Shown in pieces: positions 1 to 6,851 of a DNA stretch of 18,066 bases (within the stretch, counting starts at the first letter, position 1; every line of letters starts with the position of its first letter). The notes below the pieces were generated by a model. It was not told where the DNA came from and did not search any database. It saw only the letters and a list, made by a program, of their open reading frames with translations. A program made the translations under genes and the position numbers. Source of the DNA: Bacilli bacterium (GTDB taxonomy: Bacteria > Bacillota_I > Bacilli_A > RFN20 > CAG-826); NCBI GenBank assembly GCA_016298185.1, contig JAEDDA010000022.1:1-18066 (forward strand), written 5' to 3'.

Positions 1-749
1 TTAACTAATAAGCCAGATAACAATGCGCCAAAAGCTAAGTTACCATCAATAAATAATTCGCTGAGTAAGATTGATGATGCGCAGTTAGGAATTAAACCAA
101 TAATCGCCGAGAATAATGGACTTAAATATTTGTTTGTTTGAACAAATGCGGTGAAGTTATCTTCTCCCACAAATCCGATAATGAATCCAAGTGTTAAATT
201 AATCGCTAAGACATAAGCAAATATTTCTAAAGAATGAAGCAATGGATGGACAAAATGCTTGTGCCATTTATTTTCTTCATGATTGTGATGATGATCAATT
301 GGGCAGTCATTTTCTTGCACTTCTTCAGTAACTTCCACGACTTCTTGTTGCTTTTTAAAAATTAAATCAGTTAATAAGCCAACACCGAAACCAATCGCAA
401 ATTTCAAACCAAATAATGGCAATAGCATAAGCATCTTATCTGGTTTCCAACTGGCTAAGATTTCAATGATTGCTTCATCGCTACAAGATAAGAAAATAGC
501 GACGAGTGTACCGATAGATATATATTTTTTAATATATAAATCTGCGCCTAATATACTGGTGCCACATTGGGGAACAAGACCAAATAACGCACCGAATAAT
601 GTTCCGGTTTTCTTTCTTTTAATTAAGAAGTTCGCAAGTTGATGTTCGAAGAAGGAAATGATGATGTGGATAACAAAGACAAACGCGAATACAAGCGCGC
701 TATCTTTTAAAGCATCAAGAATAATATCTAACGCTAATTGCCAAGTCAT
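1..749 (-). CDS. Putative heavy-metal/manganese exporter, ArsP_2 type (partial, C-terminus outside window)
   Basis: 249 codons are present and the frame runs open off the left edge, so the C-terminus is missing. The protein is a polytopic membrane protein with two halves, each carrying a matching motif: GLVPQCG at residues 57-63 and GLIPNCASS at 218-226. Between them lies a cytosolic-looking loop rich in Asp, Glu and His (about 138-169), a likely metal-binding segment. This internally duplicated pattern with Pro-x-Cys motifs fits the putative 10-TM heavy-metal exporter family (PF11449, often called putative manganese transporter). The start ATG overlaps the stop of the upstream Fur-family gene (ATGA), so the two are translationally coupled and should act in one metal-homeostasis unit. 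The transported metal cannot be read from the sequence. Family assignment is from recalled motifs. Confidence 0.75.
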   Translation of the reverse strand, partial: MTWQLALDIILDALKDSALVFAFVFVIHIIISFFEHQLANFLIKRKKTGTLFGALFGLVPQCGTSILGADLYIKKYISIGTLVAIFLSCSDEAIIEILASWKPDKMLMLLPLFGLKFAIGFGVGLLTDLIFKKQQEVVEVTEEVQENDCPIDHHHNHEENKWHKHFVHPLLHSLEIFAYVLAINLTLGFIIGFVGEDNFTAFVQTNKYLSPLFSAIIGLIPNCASSILLSELFIDGNLAFGALLSGLLV

Positions 750-1141
750 AGATTAGCGTCCTTTTGACAATCTTCACAAAGTCCATAGAGATTAATCTTG
801 CTTAAATCAATAGCAAAACCATGTTCATCTTTAATATGCCCTAATAAGTGATCCACTTCACCGCATTCTAAATGAATGAGTTTACCGCATTTCTCACATA
901 TTAAATGGAAATGATGATGACAATCGCTATCACCAATAAATTGGAAACAGCAGGATGAATTAGGACCAATAATGTATTTTCTTACTTGTCCTTCATTAAC
1001 TAAAGAATCCACTAAACGATATAAAGTGGCGACAGGAATATCCTTACATCCCTTTTGAATTTCCACCATCGTGAGATGTTTGTCAGAATTTCTTTTTAAA
1101 TAATTGATTAATTGGTATTTGTGCTTTGTCTGATATTTCAT
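746..1141 (-). CDS. Fur-family metal-dependent transcriptional regulator
   Basis: A 131-residue protein of normal Fur length. The winged-helix recognition region is residues 37-52 (VATLYRLVDSLVNEGQ, the classic xATxYRxLxxLxxxG pattern). A His cluster (HHHFH, 75-79) is followed by two CxxC pairs, C82/C85 and C122/C125, the structural zinc site of the family. The frame extends upstream to a GTG at 1162, but the promoter -10 box lies at 1152-1157, inside that extension, so the ATG at 1141 is the start. It is directly followed by, and overlaps, the exporter gene (ATGA). A strong Fur-box match sits just upstream, so autoregulation is likely. Whether it senses Fe, Zn, Mn or peroxide cannot be decided; the box type favours Fur over Zur or PerR. 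Confidence 0.92.
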   Translation of the reverse strand: MKYQTKHKYQLINYLKRNSDKHLTMVEIQKGCKDIPVATLYRLVDSLVNEGQVRKYIIGPNSSCCFQFIGDSDCHHHFHLICEKCGKLIHLECGEVDHLLGHIKDEHGFAIDLSKINLYGLCEDCQKDANL

Positions 1142-1151
1142 AACGGCACTA

Positions 1152-1180
1152 ATTATAGGCACATCAAAAAACTACTTCAA
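1152..1180 (-). promoter_or_regulatory. SigA-type promoter of the Fur/exporter operon
   Basis: On the minus strand TTGAAG (1180-1175) is separated by exactly 17 bases from a perfect TATAAT (1157-1152). The predicted transcription start, about 1145, lies only about 4-6 bases before the ATG at 1141, so the mRNA is leaderless or nearly so. No Shine-Dalgarno sequence precedes that ATG. Confidence 0.75.
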
Positions 1181-1181
1181 G

Positions 1182-1201
1182 CAAAATGATAATCATTCTC
1201 A
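1182..1201. promoter_or_regulatory. Fur box
   Basis: Plus-strand TGATAATCATTCTCA (1187-1201) matches the Bacillus 7-1-7 Fur box TGATAATnATTATCA at 13 of 14 specified bases. The overlapping 19-mer 1182-1200 matches the E. coli Fur consensus at 16 of 19. It abuts the upstream edge of the -35 element of the fur promoter, with its centre near -46/-47. Confidence 0.8.
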
Positions 1202-1272
1202 TTTTAGTTTCATTTTTTCTAAAAAATAATGATTTTGCGAGACATTTTTGGTACTATTAAATTAGCAAAAAA

Positions 1273-1290
1273 AGAATATAAATATATTCT
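1273..1290. repeat. 8-2-8 palindrome upstream of the 108-residue gene
   Basis: AGAATATA - AA - TATATTCT is a perfect inverted repeat in the 213-base gap between fur and the 1355 gene. It could be an operator or a short hairpin. The AT-rich background lowers its weight. No convincing promoter for the 1355 gene was found nearby. Confidence 0.35.
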
Positions 1291-1354
1291 CAGTTCAATA
1301 TGTCACATCTAAATATGTTAAGAAATGATGTGCGTATAGAATTGAGGTTTTTTA

Positions 1355-1681
1355 ATGGCTAGAAGTGAATTTCGATGGAATAAGAAACGTAAACATTATG
1401 CCTACATCCATAAAGATGATGGAAACAAAAGAATTAATATTATTATTTCTTCAAAACCACATGTTATTCGCAAAGGTAATGTGGCTATTCGCAACGTTCC
1501 TTTATATAGACATCCTAATGCAAAAAAGAATGGTCAGTTCTATGTAATTCCTAGAAATTATGCCGACGATCAGCATTCGTTTGATAATAAAATTTATAAA
1601 TGGGAATGGGATATAAATGACAAAAGGAAAATTAAACGTATTAAGAAGAACAGAAGAGTAAAAAATATAAAATTAAAATAA
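1355..1681 (+). CDS. Small basic protein of unknown function
   Basis: A 108-residue protein that I do not recognise with confidence. It starts at an ATG seven bases after GAGG (1344-1347), a plausible ribosome site. It is very rich in Lys, Arg, Asn, His and aromatic residues, has no signal peptide or membrane segment, and ends in a strongly basic tail (about residues 89-108). Motifs worth searching are the N-terminal FRWNKKRKHYAYIHKD, the central PLYRHPNAKKNGQFYVIPRNY and the late WEWDINDKRKIKRIKK. The charge would suit nucleic-acid binding, but that is inference. It stands alone on the plus strand between two minus-strand operons, a position typical of an accessory or mobile gene. The long, non-repetitive reading frame with a ribosome site argues that it is real. 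Confidence 0.7.
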   Translation: MARSEFRWNKKRKHYAYIHKDDGNKRINIIISSKPHVIRKGNVAIRNVPLYRHPNAKKNGQFYVIPRNYADDQHSFDNKIYKWEWDINDKRKIKRIKKNRRVKNIKLK

Positions 1682-1682
1682 A

Positions 1683-1725
1683 AGTCGGCTACGAAGCACT
1701 ATTTCAGCAAATCACCGACTGAAAT
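1683..1725. other. Possible structured 3' element with two competing stems
   Basis: Directly after the stop of the 108-residue gene, AGTCGG (1683-1688) can pair with CCGACT (1715-1720), and ATTTCAG (1701-1707) can pair with CTGAAAT (1719-1725). The two stems share bases 1719-1720 and so exclude each other in full. On the minus strand the first stem is followed by a T-rich stretch and could act as a backup terminator for the ABC operon. No U-tract follows on the plus strand. Confidence 0.3.
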
Positions 1726-1792
1726 ATTTATATCATGATGTTAAATGATCCGCAAGAAAAAAGAGGCGGTTATAAAAAATATGAAACCAGGA

Positions 1793-1817
1793 AAAAGAAA
1801 AGGACCACAAGGTCCTT
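1793..1817 (-). terminator. Rho-independent terminator of the ABC transporter operon
   Basis: On the minus strand AAGGACC - TTGT - GGTCCTT is followed by a T-rich run. It lies eight bases after the stop of the permease gene. Confidence 0.85.
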
Positions 1818-1824
1818 ATCTTAT

Positions 1825-2718
1825 TTATTTAACGTCTCTCTTACGGAAGATCGCCCATCCACCAAGAGTGAATGCAGCGATATAAATGCAGTTACAACCA
1901 ATATGAGATGCAAAGTGCATATTCTCAATTGCGTAAATGCTTTCGTTTTCACCGACTTTAACTATGTCAAAGGCATCTAAACCATATAAAGGATTCAACC
2001 AACGAGATAATTCCACCATTATCTTAGCAATCGCTTCGTCAGGATTTTGAAGTGAGAAGATTTGCACAATCATTGTCGCAGAGGACATAAAAATCAATAA
2101 GATTATGATAATTGGAATACATGGTCCCATACTTCTAAATAAAGTTGCAAAGAAGACTGTCATACTTGTGACAAAGATATAAACAAAGATACCAGTGACA
2201 ACAAGTTTCAAATAAAATTCACCGTTTGTGTGTAAATTATTAAATAAAGATGAAATCATAGTAACAATATTACTTGTGGAAAAGATAATTCCGTTGACTT
2301 GGAATCCACCAATAATGGAGCTGACGCCAACACATAAGCCAATATATGCTGTAACTAAACAGAATGTGAATACTAAACTAGATAATAAAATAGAGAAGTA
2401 GATCTTGGTTTTGCTGTTACCAGCAATAATCTTGTTTCTAATAATGCCATTGTTATATTCAGCAACAGTGAAGACTGTTAATAAAATAGGTACCACAAGA
2501 CCAAAGTTTTGTGCGGGGTTTAATGTATTAACTAATAGGTTATTTCCAGAACAGAAAGTAGCCTTGAATGATTCTCCGCTTTCCACCCAACCGATGATAT
2601 CGATAAGTAAGAAACCGAGTGTTGTGAACACTGCCATCGCGATACCAATAAATAAGGCGATTCTAAAAGTTAAGTCTTTCTTTAATTTAAAGAAGAATGC
2701 TCTAAAGAGGTTTCCCAT
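1825..2718 (-). CDS. ABC transporter permease (ABC-2 type)
   Basis: A 297-residue membrane protein. A short cytosolic N-terminus (RAFFFKLKKDLTFR) precedes the first membrane helix (about 18-40). A large extracytoplasmic segment follows, then about five hydrophobic stretches from residue 70 on, the usual ABC-2 permease plan. The start at 2718 has a strong AGGAGG site located inside the last codons of the ATPase gene, and the two genes are only two bases apart, so they encode one exporter. Family partners move peptides, bacitracin-like antibiotics, lipids or sodium; the substrate here cannot be read. The terminator at 1793-1817 ends the unit. Confidence 0.85.
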   Translation of the reverse strand: MGNLFRAFFFKLKKDLTFRIALFIGIAMAVFTTLGFLLIDIIGWVESGESFKATFCSGNNLLVNTLNPAQNFGLVVPILLTVFTVAEYNNGIIRNKIIAGNSKTKIYFSILLSSLVFTFCLVTAYIGLCVGVSSIIGGFQVNGIIFSTSNIVTMISSLFNNLHTNGEFYLKLVVTGIFVYIFVTSMTVFFATLFRSMGPCIPIIIILLIFMSSATMIVQIFSLQNPDEAIAKIMVELSRWLNPLYGLDAFDIVKVGENESIYAIENMHFASHIGCNCIYIAAFTLGGWAIFRKRDVK

Positions 2719-2720
2719 AA

Positions 2721-3656
2721 TTATTTGCCCTCCTTACTAGAGCCTTCTTGGACACTATTGATAAGTCTTAAATAGTATTCTTCAACACCTTCATCAGAAG
2801 AGTTGATGGCTAAAATTTTTATTTTATTCTTTTGGAAGTTAACAACTAAATCACCGACATCGATTTCATCAAAGATTTGTGCATCACCATTTGGATAGAC
2901 TTTGAAGTCTTTGAGTTTCATGGCTTCAAGAACTTTTTGTGCCTCTTCCACGTTATCCACTTTAAGTGTTGTGGATTTACGACATTTATTTTGTAATTCT
3001 TTAGAGGTGATTTCTTCCACTAATTTGCCGTGAGAAATAAAGCCATAATGTGAGGCAATTTTCTCAAGTTCAGAAAGAATGTGTGAAGAAATAAGGATCG
3101 TCATTCCTTCTTTTTCATTGAGTTCAATTAATAAATCTCTTAAATCCGCAATACCTTGAGGATCTAAACCGTTCATTGGTTCATCTAGAAGCATTAATTT
3201 TGGTTTATTCATTAACGCTAAGGCAATACCAAGTCTTTGTCTCATACCTAATGAGAAGTTCTTAGCTTTCTTATTGCCAACATTTTCAAGATGGACTTTC
3301 TTTAATAACTCATTAATATCTTCTTCAGTGAGTTTTACACCGAGATATAAAGATTGATAATATATATTATCTCTCGCTGTCATAGAAGGAACCATAGAAG
3401 CCACTTCCACTATTGCGGACATTTGTTTTCTTGCCTCGTAAATTTTACTGCTCTTATTAGATACACTATTAAGAGTAAAAGAACCACTTGTTGGTTCAAC
3501 AAGTCCTGTTAATAAACGCATAATTGTGGTCTTACCACTACCATTTTCTCCAACGAATCCATAAATGGATCCTTGAGGGATATGCATATTAACATGGTCA
3601 ACTGCGTTCTTATGTGCGTATGTCTTAACAAGATCATGTGTTTCGATTATGTTCAT
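2721..3656 (-). CDS. ABC transporter ATP-binding protein
   Basis: 311 residues with a complete nucleotide-binding domain: Walker A GENGSGKT (36-43), a signature region NFSLGMRQRLGIALAL, Walker B LMLLDEP followed by the D-loop NGLDP, and the switch His in ISSHILSE. A C-terminal extension of roughly 90 residues follows the core, as in BcrA/CcmA-like ATPases paired with ABC-2 permeases. The signature is SLGMR rather than LSGGQ, a common variant in this group. AAAGGTG ten bases before the ATG supports the start at 3656. It energises the permease encoded immediately downstream. No GntR or two-component regulator is adjacent, although such pumps often have one. Confidence 0.92.
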   Translation of the reverse strand: MNIIETHDLVKTYAHKNAVDHVNMHIPQGSIYGFVGENGSGKTTIMRLLTGLVEPTSGSFTLNSVSNKSSKIYEARKQMSAIVEVASMVPSMTARDNIYYQSLYLGVKLTEEDINELLKKVHLENVGNKKAKNFSLGMRQRLGIALALMNKPKLMLLDEPMNGLDPQGIADLRDLLIELNEKEGMTILISSHILSELEKIASHYGFISHGKLVEEITSKELQNKCRKSTTLKVDNVEEAQKVLEAMKLKDFKVYPNGDAQIFDEIDVGDLVVNFQKNKIKILAINSSDEGVEEYYLRLINSVQEGSSKEGK

Positions 3657-3700
3657 ATTACATATTCACCTTTCTGAATACCCAACTAATAAAATACCAC

Positions 3701-3719
3701 TATTATTAAATTAATAATA
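3701..3719. promoter_or_regulatory. 19-bp perfect palindrome upstream of the ABC operon
   Basis: TATTATTAA - A - TTAATAATA lies in the 78-base gap between the SDR stop and the ABC ATPase start. It could be a repressor operator for the transporter. Its AT-only composition makes chance symmetry more likely, and no good -35/-10 pair was found around it. Confidence 0.35.
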
Positions 3720-3734
3720 TGTTAAGAGAATGTA

Positions 3735-4400
3735 TTATTTTGTATTTGGCCACACAAATGTGGAATTTAAATTATATTCCCCATTATCAATTAACATATC
3801 TTGTCCAGACATTGATTTATTAACTATTGTTAAAAAATACACCCAGTCGCAAACTTCTTTTTCACTCATCCATTTTTTCATCGGAGTGGCCTTCATAATT
3901 TCTTCCCAGGCTTCTTTATTCTCTATGACTGGACCGTTGCTTTCTGTAATTACTCCTCCTAAAGAAATAGAGTTAACTGTGACGCCAAACTCCGCAAGTC
4001 TAGAAGCGACATTTTTCATATATCCCACCATGCCAGCTTTACTAGCGACATATTCTGGGAATTCAAATCCACTTCTAGAAGATGCAGAAGCATTAAATAG
4101 AATAGATTTAATATTTGAATTAAAGCCATATTTTTCGGTAACAAAAATCGCAGACTTCAAGTTGTTATCAATATCATCCTTAGAATTTTGTAGTCCTGCA
4201 TTATTAATAAGAATTTCAACATCATTGATATCAGGTAATTGTTTTTTCTTTGAAACATCGACGATGTAATGATGATAATTCTTATGATTAATTGAGGATT
4301 CTAATAAATCGAGACCATATACTTGATGGCCATTATCTAAGTATCTTTTTGCTAAAGAAAGTCCAATACCTTTAGATGTTCCCGTGATTAAGATCTTCAT
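3735..4400 (-). CDS. Short-chain dehydrogenase/reductase (classical SDR)
   Basis: A 221-residue NAD(P)-dependent oxidoreductase with a Rossmann fold. Visible motifs are the cofactor-binding TGTSKGIG (6-13), NNAG (66-69), a Ser-rich catalytic segment NASASS near 104-109, and the active-site YVASK with Tyr117 and Lys121. The C-terminal region ends with a GQDMLIDNGEY segment, typical of FabG-like SDRs. The frame could start at 4415, but GGAGGT (4413-4408) lies seven bases before the ATG at 4400 and overlaps the upstream ATG, so 4400 is the better start. It overlaps the end of the VUT transporter gene by 29 bases and is co-transcribed with it. Substrate is unknown; nothing ties it chemically to queuosine. 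Confidence 0.85.
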   Translation of the reverse strand: MKILITGTSKGIGLSLAKRYLDNGHQVYGLDLLESSINHKNYHHYIVDVSKKKQLPDINDVEILINNAGLQNSKDDIDNNLKSAIFVTEKYGFNSNIKSILFNASASSRSGFEFPEYVASKAGMVGYMKNVASRLAEFGVTVNSISLGGVITESNGPVIENKEAWEEIMKATPMKKWMSEKEVCDWVYFLTIVNKSMSGQDMLIDNGEYNLNSTFVWPNTK

Positions 4401-5154
4401 CTTTATTACCTCCATTTACATAATCAAAATATTGGTGGCCGATATTTTGCTTCTTCCAGTTTTTACACACCCAATATCCAAATGGTGAAAAGAAAATTTC
4501 TAAGATTAATTCTAATGCCGCGCCGATTAAAGAACAGGTCACACATTGAATAAATGTCCAATGGAATCCATCCCAGAAAATAGGTGCGAACAACATAAAT
4601 GTTAACATCGCAAAAATAAGATTATCAAAAAACTGACCAATGAAGGTGGAAACATACGCTCTTGTGACAAAGGCTAATTTGCCATCTGGGTTCTTTTTAA
4701 AGGCCTTTCCAATCACCCAGTTCATCACGTTATTAATAATCGCAGATGCTAGGAATGCAATTGAGGAAGAAAGCAAGATGAACCATGTTCCTCCAAAGAT
4801 TTCATTGAACTTTGAATAATCATCCGCTTTAGATGGGATGATACTTACTATATAAAAGATAAGACAGACTAATAAATTAACAAGCATCGCAAATACTGAT
4901 AATTTTGTCGCTGCCTTAGGGCCGAAATGTTTTGTGACTATATCCATACACATGAATGATAGCCAGCTTACTAAGATACCTCCATCTATCGCGAGGTATT
5001 CGGTTTGGACTAAAGTCTTATTTGCTAATAAGTTCATTGTAATGACACTCACTACAAAAAGAGCCACCGCTACGGATGGAATTGTTCTTAAAAGCAAAAC
5101 TGTTTCTTTAAATCCTTTTACCAATTTGTTTGGTTTTGGATTTTTTTTACTCAT
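4372..5154 (-). CDS. VUT-family membrane protein, probable queuosine precursor transporter (YhhQ-like)
   Basis: 260 residues with about six membrane helices. The segment LAIDGGILVSWLSFMCMDIVTKHFGPKAA and the later VSTFIGQFFDNLIF match, from memory, the two conserved regions of the Vut_1/YhhQ family (PF02592), in which acidic residues lie within or near helices. Characterised members import queuosine precursors (preQ0/preQ1 or queuine) for tRNA wobble modification. The N-terminus is basic (MSKKNPKPNK) and the tail is hydrophilic. AAGGAG lies nine bases before the ATG. A perfect TATAAT box and a short structured leader precede it, which fits the riboswitch control often seen for queuosine genes. 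The substrate is inferred from the family; some relatives may carry other purine-like compounds. Confidence 0.75.
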   Translation of the reverse strand: MSKKNPKPNKLVKGFKETVLLLRTIPSVAVALFVVSVITMNLLANKTLVQTEYLAIDGGILVSWLSFMCMDIVTKHFGPKAATKLSVFAMLVNLLVCLIFYIVSIIPSKADDYSKFNEIFGGTWFILLSSSIAFLASAIINNVMNWVIGKAFKKNPDGKLAFVTRAYVSTFIGQFFDNLIFAMLTFMLFAPIFWDGFHWTFIQCVTCSLIGAALELILEIFFSPFGYWVCKNWKKQNIGHQYFDYVNGGNKDEDLNHGNI

Positions 5155-5213
5155 AAAAAAATTCTCCTTGGTTTTATTTTCTTAAGCGAAGGATTTAGAG
5201 GCCGAACTCCGCT
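5155..5213 (-). promoter_or_regulatory. Candidate SD-sequestering pseudoknot leader (possible preQ1-type riboswitch)
   Basis: Transcription from the TATAAT at 5220-5225 would start near 5213. The RNA opens with AAGCG (5213-5209), pairing with CGCUU (5188-5184). Inside this loop are a small GAG/CUC hairpin (loop UUCGGC) and UCCUU (5193-5189). An A-rich linker follows, then AAGGAG (5169-5164), the ribosome site. UCCUU pairs perfectly with AAGGA, giving an H-type pseudoknot that hides the ribosome site. That resembles the layout of preQ1 riboswitches, but I could not match the conserved sequence of any known class. Confidence 0.4.
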
Positions 5214-5216
5214 TGC

Positions 5217-5233
5217 TTAATTATATTAACACT
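5217..5233 (-). promoter_or_regulatory. Promoter -10 region of the VUT transporter operon
   Basis: Minus-strand AGTGTTAATATAATTAA includes a perfect TATAAT (5225-5220). The -35 position (5248-5243, TTATTT) is weak and lies in the U-tract of the folA terminator. The same 17 bases occur at the 6885 lipoprotein promoter. Confidence 0.6.
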
Positions 5234-5237
5234 AATA

Positions 5238-5266
5238 AATAAAAATAAAAGAGGTATTGCTACCTC
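5238..5266 (-). terminator. Rho-independent terminator of thyA-folA
   Basis: On the minus strand GAGGTA - GCAA - TACCTC, a six-pair stem closed by a GNRA tetraloop, is followed by TTTTATTTTTATTT. It lies five bases after the folA stop. Confidence 0.9.
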
Positions 5267-5271
5267 AATTA

Positions 5272-5784
5272 TTAGAGAATTTGTTTCTTACTTTTATTTC
5301 TATAAGTGATGAACTTAATTTTATAATCCCCATCTTGGAGAGGTTCGCTTTCACTTACAATTTCAAATCTTGGATCTTCATCGATATTAACGAAGAATAC
5401 TTCCGCTCCACCGATTGCGTCAACTTTAGTTAAATAGACAAAGTCGACATATTCGAGTGTTTGACGATACATCGACGCTCCACCAATGATATAAACATCC
5501 TCATTTTTCGCGTATTTTGCGACAATTTTAAGGAATTCATCAAAAGAATGAACATTCACTACTCCTTCATAGTTATGGTCCTTATCCGCGGATAAAACGA
5601 TATTTGTTCTATTCTTTAGTGGTTTTTGATTTGGAAAAGATAAAAGTGTATTTTCACCCATCGCTACCACATGGTTAAGCGTGGTACGACGGAAAAAGGC
5701 CATATCTTCTTTTAATGAGAAGAGTAAGCCGTTCTTTTTACCAATTCCGTATTCTTTATCACAGTTTAGTATAGAGATAATCAT
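5272..5784 (-). CDS. folA: Dihydrofolate reductase
   Basis: 170 residues, the normal length for DHFR. It reduces dihydrofolate to tetrahydrofolate with NADPH and so recycles the folate oxidised by ThyA. Visible elements are the N-terminal strand MIISILNCDKEYGIGKKNGLL, the active-site LLFSLKEDM in which Asp27 is the expected catalytic acid, the NADPH-binding region around VVAMGENTLLSF, and YIIGGASMYRQTL (98-110). The usual LPW of the Met20 loop reads LLF, a variant I associate with Clostridia-like enzymes. The gene begins two bases after the thyA stop and has no recognisable ribosome site, so it probably depends on reinitiation by ribosomes finishing thyA. A terminator follows immediately. Confidence 0.95.
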   Translation of the reverse strand: MIISILNCDKEYGIGKKNGLLFSLKEDMAFFRRTTLNHVVAMGENTLLSFPNQKPLKNRTNIVLSADKDHNYEGVVNVHSFDEFLKIVAKYAKNEDVYIIGGASMYRQTLEYVDFVYLTKVDAIGGAEVFFVNIDEDPRFEIVSESEPLQDGDYKIKFITYRNKSKKQIL

Positions 5785-5786
5785 AA

Positions 5787-6617
5787 TTAGATAGCGACTG
5801 GGATTTTCTTATCGAGTTTTTCAAACTCATAATCGATGAGTTCAAAGTCTTCAATTTTGAAGTCATAGAAGTTTTTCACATTAGGATTAATCTTTAATGT
5901 CGGAGCTTTATGTTGTGGCTTAGAGATGACTTCTTTCACTAAATCGATATGTCTATCGTAGATATGCGCGTCAGCGATGACATGAATTAGCTTGCCTGGT
6001 TTCAAACCAGAGACTTGTGCAAACATATGGATTAATAAAGCGTATTGTAAAACGTTCCAGTTATTCGCGGTTAACATATCGTTACTTCTTTGATTCAAGA
6101 TGCCGTTAAGTGTGTCACCAGTGACATTAAATGTCATGGAATAAGCACATGGATATAAATTCATCTCGTGTAAATCTTCGAAGTTATAGATATTGGTCAT
6201 AATTCTTCTAGATTGTGGATTGTGTTTTAAATCATATAAAACACGATCAACTTGGTCGAATTCGCCTTCAGGATAAATAGCTTTCTTACCTAATTGATAA
6301 CCATAAGCTTTACCGATAGAACCATTTTCATCCGCCCAAGAATTCCAAATATGGGAATTTAAATCGTGAATATTATTGGATTTCTTTTGCCAAATCCAAA
6401 GAAGTTCATCTAAGCAAGATTTAAAAGCGGTTCTTCTAATGGTTAAAATTGGAAGTTCTTCTTGCAAATCGTAGGTATTAACAATACCAAATTTTTTAAT
6501 TGTATGTGCGGGAGTACCATCTTCCCAATGAGGACGAACAGGTAAATCCTTATCGGAAAAACCGTTTTCCATAATATCTTTCATGTTTTGTACAAAAATT
6601 TCATCAGCGCGTGACAT
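5787..6617 (-). CDS. thyA: Thymidylate synthase (ThyA type)
   Basis: 276 residues; converts dUMP to dTMP with methylene-tetrahydrofolate. The catalytic Cys157 lies in NLYPCAYSMTF, the phosphate-binding Arg pair is RRIM (137-138), and QRSND is at 176-180. NNWN (185-188) includes Asn188, expected to select dUMP over dCMP, and HIYDRHIDL is the late substrate-binding motif. The usual LGxPFN after QRSxD is replaced by LTANNWN, a divergent ThyA subfamily pattern rather than a defect. GAGG (6631-6628) lies ten bases before the ATG. The gene heads a two-gene operon with folA. Confidence 0.96.
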   Translation of the reverse strand: MSRADEIFVQNMKDIMENGFSDKDLPVRPHWEDGTPAHTIKKFGIVNTYDLQEELPILTIRRTAFKSCLDELLWIWQKKSNNIHDLNSHIWNSWADENGSIGKAYGYQLGKKAIYPEGEFDQVDRVLYDLKHNPQSRRIMTNIYNFEDLHEMNLYPCAYSMTFNVTGDTLNGILNQRSNDMLTANNWNVLQYALLIHMFAQVSGLKPGKLIHVIADAHIYDRHIDLVKEVISKPQHKAPTLKINPNVKNFYDFKIEDFELIDYEFEKLDKKIPVAI

Positions 6618-6705
6618 ATGCTAAAGTCCTCACTTTCTTTTTTATTATCTATTATTAAATAGAAATAAGCATTAATTTTCTAGAATTTTCAATATATCTT
6701 TAAAA

Positions 6706-6782
6706 TTGGATAAGCACTTAAATCGAAATAGGGCAAAGTAAATGCGGTGATAAGTTAACTTACCACACCCATAATTATCCAA
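6706..6782. other. Symmetric element in the thyA/lipoprotein divergent gap
   Basis: The 267-base gap 6618-6884 holds TTGGATAA (6706-6713) and its exact inverse TTATCCAA (6775-6782). Between them lies the 12-bp palindrome TAAGTTAACTTA (6751-6762), whose flanks GTG/CAC extend the symmetry with one mismatch. Folded as RNA it would be an outer 8-bp stem enclosing a hairpin. It lacks a U-tract and is not tRNA-like. On the minus strand a 17-codon frame (6808-6755) crosses it. Function unknown. Confidence 0.35.
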
Positions 6783-6851
6783 AATACGATTTCCATTTTC
6801 TTATTCATACGCCTCAATTCCAAGGTACTATCTTAAATATTTTTAAAAATC

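Noticed and set aside
746..1162. GTG start of the Fur-family gene at 1162
   Set aside because: It lies upstream of the -10 box of the only good promoter, and the ATG at 1141 gives the family's normal N-terminus.
1735..1980. Plus-strand 81-codon frame overlapping the ABC operon terminator and permease gene
   Set aside because: It lies over the terminator hairpin and antisense to the end of the permease, with no ribosome site and no recognisable domain.
3730..4269. Plus-strand 179-codon frame
   Set aside because: Antisense shadow of the SDR gene, which has complete catalytic motifs on the other strand.
6706..6782. tRNA gene, suggested by the 77-base length and closing stem
   Set aside because: No T-arm GTTCGA-like segment, no anticodon arm and no cloverleaf spacing.
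1250..6834. Similar GGTACTAT...TAAAT strings at 1250-1262 and 6824-6837 as a shared promoter
   Set aside because: TACTAT could be a -10, but neither copy has a -35 at workable spacing and the second has a better promoter (TATAAT, 6860) just downstream.
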